Shown in pieces: positions 60,059 to 64,000 of a stretch of 64,000 bases of DNA. The DNA is taken from assembly GCA_964557855.1 (NCBI GenBank), contig CAZLBP010000002.1, positions 162,195-226,194 on the forward strand, in the 5' to 3' direction. A program made the translations under genes and the position numbers. The stretch is from JAJRZL01 sp964557855 (GTDB lineage Bacteria; Zixibacteria; MSB-5A5; GN15; FEB-12). Numbering within the stretch: the stretch's first letter is position 1; every line of letters starts with the position of its first letter. The notes below the pieces were generated by a model, which was given only the letters and a program-made list of their open reading frames with translations, ran no database searches and had not been told where the DNA came from.

Positions 60059-61972
60059 ATGAAACTCGAATCAAAAACACCGTCAGGTCCTCTGGCTGAG
60101 AAGTGGAACAAGCACAAATTCGACCTCAAGCTGGTCAACCCGGCCAACAAGCGCAAGTATGATGTCATCGTGGTCGGATCCGGCCTGGCCGGCGGATCGG
60201 CGGCCGCATCTCTGGCGGAGCTGGGCTACAACGTGAAATGCTTCTGCTACCAGGACAGCCCCCGCCGGGCGCACAGCATCGCGGCCCAGGGGGGAATCAA
60301 CGCCGCCAAGAACTACCAGAACGACGGCGACTCGGTCTTCCGACTATTCTACGATACGATTAAGGGTGGCGACTTTCGGTCGCGCGAAGCGAATGTCTAC
60401 CGTCTGGCCGAAGTGAGCGAGAACATAATCGATCAATGCGTGGCGCAGGGAGTGCCCTTTGCCCGTGAATATGGCGGCCAACTGGCTAATCGCTCGTTCG
60501 GCGGGGCGCAGGTATCCCGCACGTTTTACGCCCGCGGGCAGACCGGGCAGCAGCTGTTGCTCGGTGCGTACTCGGCTCTGTGCCGACAGATCGGCAAAGG
60601 GCAGGTCAAGATGTATCCGCGGACGGAAATGCTGGACGTGGTTGTAATCGACGGTCACGCCAAGGGTATCGTCGTTCGGGACATGGTATCGGGAAAAATC
60701 TACTCGCACGCCGCTGATGCGGTTGTGCTGGCGACCGGCGGCTACGGCAACGTGTATTATCTGTCCACGAATGCCAAAGGCTGCAATGTGACCGCCATTT
60801 TCCGCGCGCACAAACGCGGCGCTCTGATGGCCAACCCTTGCTTCACACAGATCCATCCCACCTGTATCCCGGTCAGCGGCGACTACCAGTCAAAGTTGAC
60901 ATTGATGTCGGAGTCGCTCCGCAATGACGGCCGCATCTGGGTGCCGAAGAGCAAAGACGACAAGCGGCCGCCGAATGAAATCCCCGAAGAAGACCGAGAT
61001 TATTATCTTGAGCGCAAATACCCCAGTTTCGGCAACCTGGCGCCGCGTGACATTTCATCTCGCAGCGCCAAGGAAGTCTGCGACGAAGGGCGCGGGGTCG
61101 GTGAGACCGGGCTGGGCGTCTACCTTGATTTTGCCGACGCCATCGAACGGCTCGGTGAAAACGTAATTCGGGATCGGTACGGTAACCTCTTCGAGATGTA
61201 CGAGAAAATCACCGGCGAGAATCCGTATAAGACGCCAATGCGCATCTTCCCCGCTTCGCACTACACCATGGGCGGCTTGTGGGTCGATTACAATCTCGAA
61301 AGCACCATCCCGGGTCTGTTCGTGATCGGCGAGGCGAATTTCTCGGATCACGGCGCCAATCGTCTCGGCGCCAGTGCGCTCATGCAGGGTCTGGCCGACG
61401 GCTACTTCGTCATCCCTTACACTATCGGCGACTATTTCGCCCGCACCGGCTTTGGCCATCCCCACACCGATCACGCCGAGTTCAAGCGGGTCGAGTCCGA
61501 AGTGGACATGCATATCAAGAAACTGCTCTCGATCAACGGCAAGAAGACGGTAGATACGTTTCATAGGGAGTTGGGCAAAATCATGTGGGATTATTGCGGC
61601 ATGTCGCGCAACGAAGCCGGACTGAAAACGGCGCTGGACAAGATCCCGGAACTGCGCGAGGAGTTCTGGCAGAACGTGCGGGTGTCGGGTCAGAACGAGG
61701 AGCTGAATCAATCGCTCGAAAAAGCCGGACGCGTAGCGGACTTCCTCGAGTTCGGCGAAGTGATGTGTTGTGATGCGTTGGAGCGCGAGGAGTCGTGCGG
61801 GGGGCATTTCCGTGAAGAATACCAGACCGAGGAAGGTGAAGCGCTGCGCAACGACAAGAAGTACACTTATGTCTCCTGCTGGGAATATAAAGGCGTCGGC
61901 GAAAAACCGGAGCTGCACAAAGAGCCGCTGGAGTTCGAGTTCGTGGAACTGGCGACAAGGAGTTACAAGTAA
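60059..61972 (+). CDS. sdhA: Succinate dehydrogenase flavoprotein subunit
   Basis: It oxidises succinate to fumarate (or the reverse) with covalent FAD. The FAD motif 'DVIVVGSGLAGGSAAASLAE' (about residues 34-53) and the flavin-attachment-type histidine in 'RRAHSIAAQGGINAA' are present, as are 'QIHPTCIPVSGDY' and 'DHGANRLGASALMQGLADGY' (active-site Arg). At 637 aa it fits the long group B type. A TAATG overlap couples it to sdhB. Confidence 0.97.
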   Translation: MKLESKTPSGPLAEKWNKHKFDLKLVNPANKRKYDVIVVGSGLAGGSAAASLAELGYNVKCFCYQDSPRRAHSIAAQGGINAAKNYQNDGDSVFRLFYDTIKGGDFRSREANVYRLAEVSENIIDQCVAQGVPFAREYGGQLANRSFGGAQVSRTFYARGQTGQQLLLGAYSALCRQIGKGQVKMYPRTEMLDVVVIDGHAKGIVVRDMVSGKIYSHAADAVVLATGGYGNVYYLSTNAKGCNVTAIFRAHKRGALMANPCFTQIHPTCIPVSGDYQSKLTLMSESLRNDGRIWVPKSKDDKRPPNEIPEEDRDYYLERKYPSFGNLAPRDISSRSAKEVCDEGRGVGETGLGVYLDFADAIERLGENVIRDRYGNLFEMYEKITGENPYKTPMRIFPASHYTMGGLWVDYNLESTIPGLFVIGEANFSDHGANRLGASALMQGLADGYFVIPYTIGDYFARTGFGHPHTDHAEFKRVESEVDMHIKKLLSINGKKTVDTFHRELGKIMWDYCGMSRNEAGLKTALDKIPELREEFWQNVRVSGQNEELNQSLEKAGRVADFLEFGEVMCCDALEREESCGGHFREEYQTEEGEALRNDKKYTYVSCWEYKGVGEKPELHKEPLEFEFVELATRSYK

Positions 61973-62718
61973 TGAATTTGACACTTTATGTCTGGCGTCA
62001 GAAGAGTGCTCAGGACAAGGGCCGGATGGAGCAATACGAGGCGAAAGATATCTCGACGCACATGTCATTTTTGGAAATGCTCGACGTGGTCAATGAAGGT
62101 CTGATCGAAGACGGTAAAGAGCCGATCGCGTTCGATCACGACTGCCGCGAGGGTATCTGCGGCACCTGTTCCCTCATGGTCAACGGTATCCCCCACGGTC
62201 CCGAAGGCGGCACGACCGTTTGTCAGCTTCACATGCGGCACTTCAAAGACGGCGACAAGATTTATATCGAGCCGTGGCGGGCAAAGGCGTTTCCGGTTAT
62301 CAAGGACCTCATTGTCGATCGCTCGGCGTTCGAGCGGATCATGCAGGCGGGCGGGTTTGTGTCGGTCAATACCGGCGGAGCGCCCGATGCTAACGCCTTC
62401 CCGATTCCCAAGCAGGCGGCCGACACGGCCATGGACGCCGCAGCTTGTATAGGCTGCGGGGCGTGTGTGGCGGCTTGTAAGAATGCGTCGGCGATGCTGT
62501 TCGTGGCGGCCAAAGTAGCGCACCTGGTCAATTTACCGCAGGGCAAGGTCGAAGCGGCCGAGCGGGTGCGGCGGATGGTCACGCAGATGGACATCGAGGG
62601 CTTCGGCAACTGCACCAACTACTACGAATGCGAAGCCGCCTGCCCGAAAGAGATCCCGGTGAAGTTCATTGCGCAGATGAACCGGGAGTTGTTGAAGGCG
62701 GGGTTGGCGAAGGTATAG
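61972..62718 (+). CDS. sdhB: Succinate dehydrogenase iron-sulfur subunit
   Basis: The subunit carries electrons from FAD to quinone. The [2Fe-2S] site is 'CREGICGTCSLMVNG' with a later Cys in 'TTVCQLHMRH'. The [4Fe-4S] site is 'CIGCGACVAACKNAS'. The [3Fe-4S] and last cysteines are in 'NCTNYYECEAACPKEIP'. Its ATG overlaps the sdhA stop (61972). Length, 248 aa. Together with sdhC it forms a three-gene complex II operon. Confidence 0.97.
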   Translation: MNLTLYVWRQKSAQDKGRMEQYEAKDISTHMSFLEMLDVVNEGLIEDGKEPIAFDHDCREGICGTCSLMVNGIPHGPEGGTTVCQLHMRHFKDGDKIYIEPWRAKAFPVIKDLIVDRSAFERIMQAGGFVSVNTGGAPDANAFPIPKQAADTAMDAAACIGCGACVAACKNASAMLFVAAKVAHLVNLPQGKVEAAERVRRMVTQMDIEGFGNCTNYYECEAACPKEIPVKFIAQMNRELLKAGLAKV

Positions 62719-62745
62719 CCGCCGCGCGCATTGTAGATTTGTAGG

Positions 62746-62769
62746 TCGAAATCCCGCTTCGGGTTTCGA
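62746..62769. repeat. Imperfect palindrome of the TCGAAA..TTTCGA type
   Basis: TCGAAATCCC (62746-62755), loop GCTTC, GGGTTTCGA (62761-62769), with a bulged T. It is a relative of the repeat at 49934-49959 and lies downstream of sdhB. Confidence 0.65.
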
Positions 62770-62878
62770 GATTGACTTGGTACGCCACCCAGCGCGTGGG
62801 CTCTCCGTTGACATTAAGATGAATACGTCACTCCATGAATCAGGTATCGTAGGGCAGAACCCTCCAGTGGTTCTGCTT

Positions 62879-63145
62879 TCAGGACTGGTTCTCAGTTTCG
62901 TCATCTTCTGCGCCTGTGAAGTCCTGTTGCCTTTCCTCCTCTTCCATGTAGATAACGTGGTCTATGTTCTTCTTGCGGTCGGCATTCTGGAATTCAGCGT
63001 AAATCTGACGTCCGACGAATTGGCTTCCGCCCAGGTACTTCTTGTCAATGAAGAATCTTTTTATGACAACCGCACAGCCGAAAAAGATGGCGATTAGGCT
63101 GATTCCCAGCACCAGCCAGGAGACGATGTTGTCCGGAATGTTCAT
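62879..63145 (-). CDS. Small membrane protein with acidic C-terminal tail, 88 aa
   Basis: One hydrophobic helix (about residues 8-27) is followed by 'KRFFIDKKYLGGSQFVGRQI' and an acidic tail ('MEEEERQQDFTGAEDDETE'). It has no cysteine cluster or family signature. No clear ribosome binding site is seen, but the layout is typical of a real small anchored protein. It is on the opposite strand to sdhCAB and is convergent with it. Confidence 0.55.
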   Translation of the reverse strand: MNIPDNIVSWLVLGISLIAIFFGCAVVIKRFFIDKKYLGGSQFVGRQIYAEFQNADRKKNIDHVIYMEEEERQQDFTGAEDDETENQS

Positions 63146-63271
63146 AGCAATCAGCGTCGATCGTTACGCACCATGGCCGACTATCCTTACACAAGCGGGA
63201 TGCAGCACACCGAAATATACAATACGGAGCGACATGTGGCAACCGAGAACCAGATTAAGCCGGATATTTGG

Positions 63272-63496
63272 CTATTCTTCCTCTGAAGCGGACTCAGGAG
63301 CCCGACTACCGGCCTTCGTCCGATTCCGGAATTCGTGCAAGGCCCGCCTCCCTGCCGAAAACACAAGGGTCGCGCTGAGCCATTCGAGGGCCACCAGAGC
63401 GCCAATTGACACGCGCAGGTTCTGATCCAGTTGGTTTTGGTAGAAGACCAGGTATATAATGGCTATCAATGTCGCCGCTGTCCAGCCCACAATCAT
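63272..63496 (-). CDS. Small two-helix membrane protein, 74 aa
   Basis: GGGAG is about 9 nt before the ATG at 63496. Helices are at about residues 3-19 and 28-48, and a charged tail ends in 'APESASEEE'. No family is recognised. The neighbouring gene 63145-62879 on the same strand is also a small membrane protein, so they could form a unit. Confidence 0.55.
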   Translation of the reverse strand: MIVGWTAATLIAIIYLVFYQNQLDQNLRVSIGALVALEWLSATLVFSAGRRALHEFRNRTKAGSRAPESASEEE

Positions 63497-63584
63497 GAGG
63501 GTCTCTCCCGGCAGTTTCTTTATGGCTTTGCTTTCCGCTCTTTGCGTTCGATCGAACGAATCTGACGTAGCTAAGCCTTCAGGT

Positions 63585-63938
63585 TTAGAAGTTGTTCATC
63601 ATGGAGAACATGGCTCCACCGGATATGATCAGGGCGATTGCGGCGCCGACCAGGCCGATGAGCATCAGCACGCCGTTGATCACGAAGTACGTCTTTATGC
63701 GCTGCATCGACATCAGGAACTGCGCTTTATCGCCGTTGTACTGGGCCGTTTCGATAAATGTCGACGCTTTGAACAACAGCAGGCCCAGCCAGATGGGCAG
63801 CCAGCAGAAAATAATGCCGACAATGGTGAATACCATTATTATGCCCTGGATGATCATTACCACGCCCAACAGCTTCATCCAGCCTTTGGATTGAAACAGC
63901 GGCAGGCTCAGTTCTTTGATGAGGTCCTTTTCTTCCAT
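63585..63938 (-). CDS. DUF5362 family membrane protein
   Basis: The 117-residue protein has three or four hydrophobic segments (about residues 20-40, 44-60, 84-104 and 105-115). The pattern 'KGWMKLLGVVMIIQGIIMVF' and 'IGLVGAAIALIISGGAMF' matches DUF5362, small bacterial membrane proteins of unknown function. AAAGGA is 10 nt before the ATG at 63938. The soluble stretch 'FIETAQYNGDKAQFLMSMQR' between helices two and three is also typical. Confidence 0.75.
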   Translation of the reverse strand: MEEKDLIKELSLPLFQSKGWMKLLGVVMIIQGIIMVFTIVGIIFCWLPIWLGLLLFKASTFIETAQYNGDKAQFLMSMQRIKTYFVINGVLMLIGLVGAAIALIISGGAMFSMMNNF

Positions 63939-64000
63939 AGTTCCGATCCTTTCTCATATGATTCAGATTGTACTGTCTGCTGCCATAATGAGCGAATGGG

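Noticed and set aside
1..64000. CRISPR arrays, prophage, integrase, transposase or toxin-antitoxin genes
   Set aside because: Scanning both strands showed no array with regular spacing and no protein with the relevant motifs. The dispersed palindromes are irregularly spaced and not arrays.

Overview
The window looks like a metagenome-assembled contig from the FCB superphylum, most likely candidate phylum Zixibacteria. This is inferred, not measured. The grounds are secreted proteins ending in a dockerin-like module with a recurring 'DVADLxYLVDYLF' signature (three genes), a C-terminal type IX secretion (T9SS-A-like) sorting domain, an N-terminal fragment of a gingipain-type (C25) propeptide, FG-GAP/VCBS repeat proteins, and a 100-N scaffold gap flanked by an exact 55-bp duplication, which is typical of a de Bruijn assembly.

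Layout. Positions 1-31 kb are an accessory and surface-biology region. It holds the C25 protease fragment, a ROK-family sugar kinase, a pilV-pilW-pilX-like minor pilin operon with a candidate 165-bp inverted-repeat element between pilV and pilW, an IPTL/PEP-CTERM-like secreted protein, an anchored SGNH hydrolase, a TauE/SafE transporter, a frameshifted subtilisin with FG-GAP and dockerin modules, a VCBS/PKD/dockerin protein, a DUF2007-like protein, a DUF4846 protein, a peroxiredoxin-like gene cut by an in-frame amber codon, an M1 aminopeptidase with a long novel N-terminus, an arylsulfotransferase-like dockerin protein, a PLP decarboxylase, a PIG-L deacetylase, a VOC protein, a phospholipase-D-like protein and tRNA-Arg(CCG).

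Positions 31.7-49.2 kb are a dense plus-strand informational cluster: proS, rimP, nusA, infB, ylxP (DUF503), rbfA, a DHH phosphoesterase (nrnA-like), truB, ribF, rpsO, pnp, an M16 peptidase, a polysaccharide deacetylase, leuS and a family 2 glycosyltransferase. Many of these overlap or abut, so transcription and translation are probably coupled. Positions 49.3-64 kb hold two envelope proteins (a small beta-barrel and an OmpA-like lipoprotein), two membrane proteins around the gap, sucC and sucD, three secreted cohesin-like proteins, sdhCAB, and three small membrane proteins. The two TCA-cycle modules together cover succinyl-CoA to fumarate.

The most distinctive feature is the intergenic DNA. 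It is packed with dispersed palindromic repeats of several families, including a two-stem family (four copies) whose outer arms change in a compensated way between copies. Three genes appear broken (S8 peptidase by a 1-nt deletion, the peroxiredoxin by TAG, and a small membrane ORF by TAG). No CRISPR array, prophage, transposase or recognisable defence system was seen.
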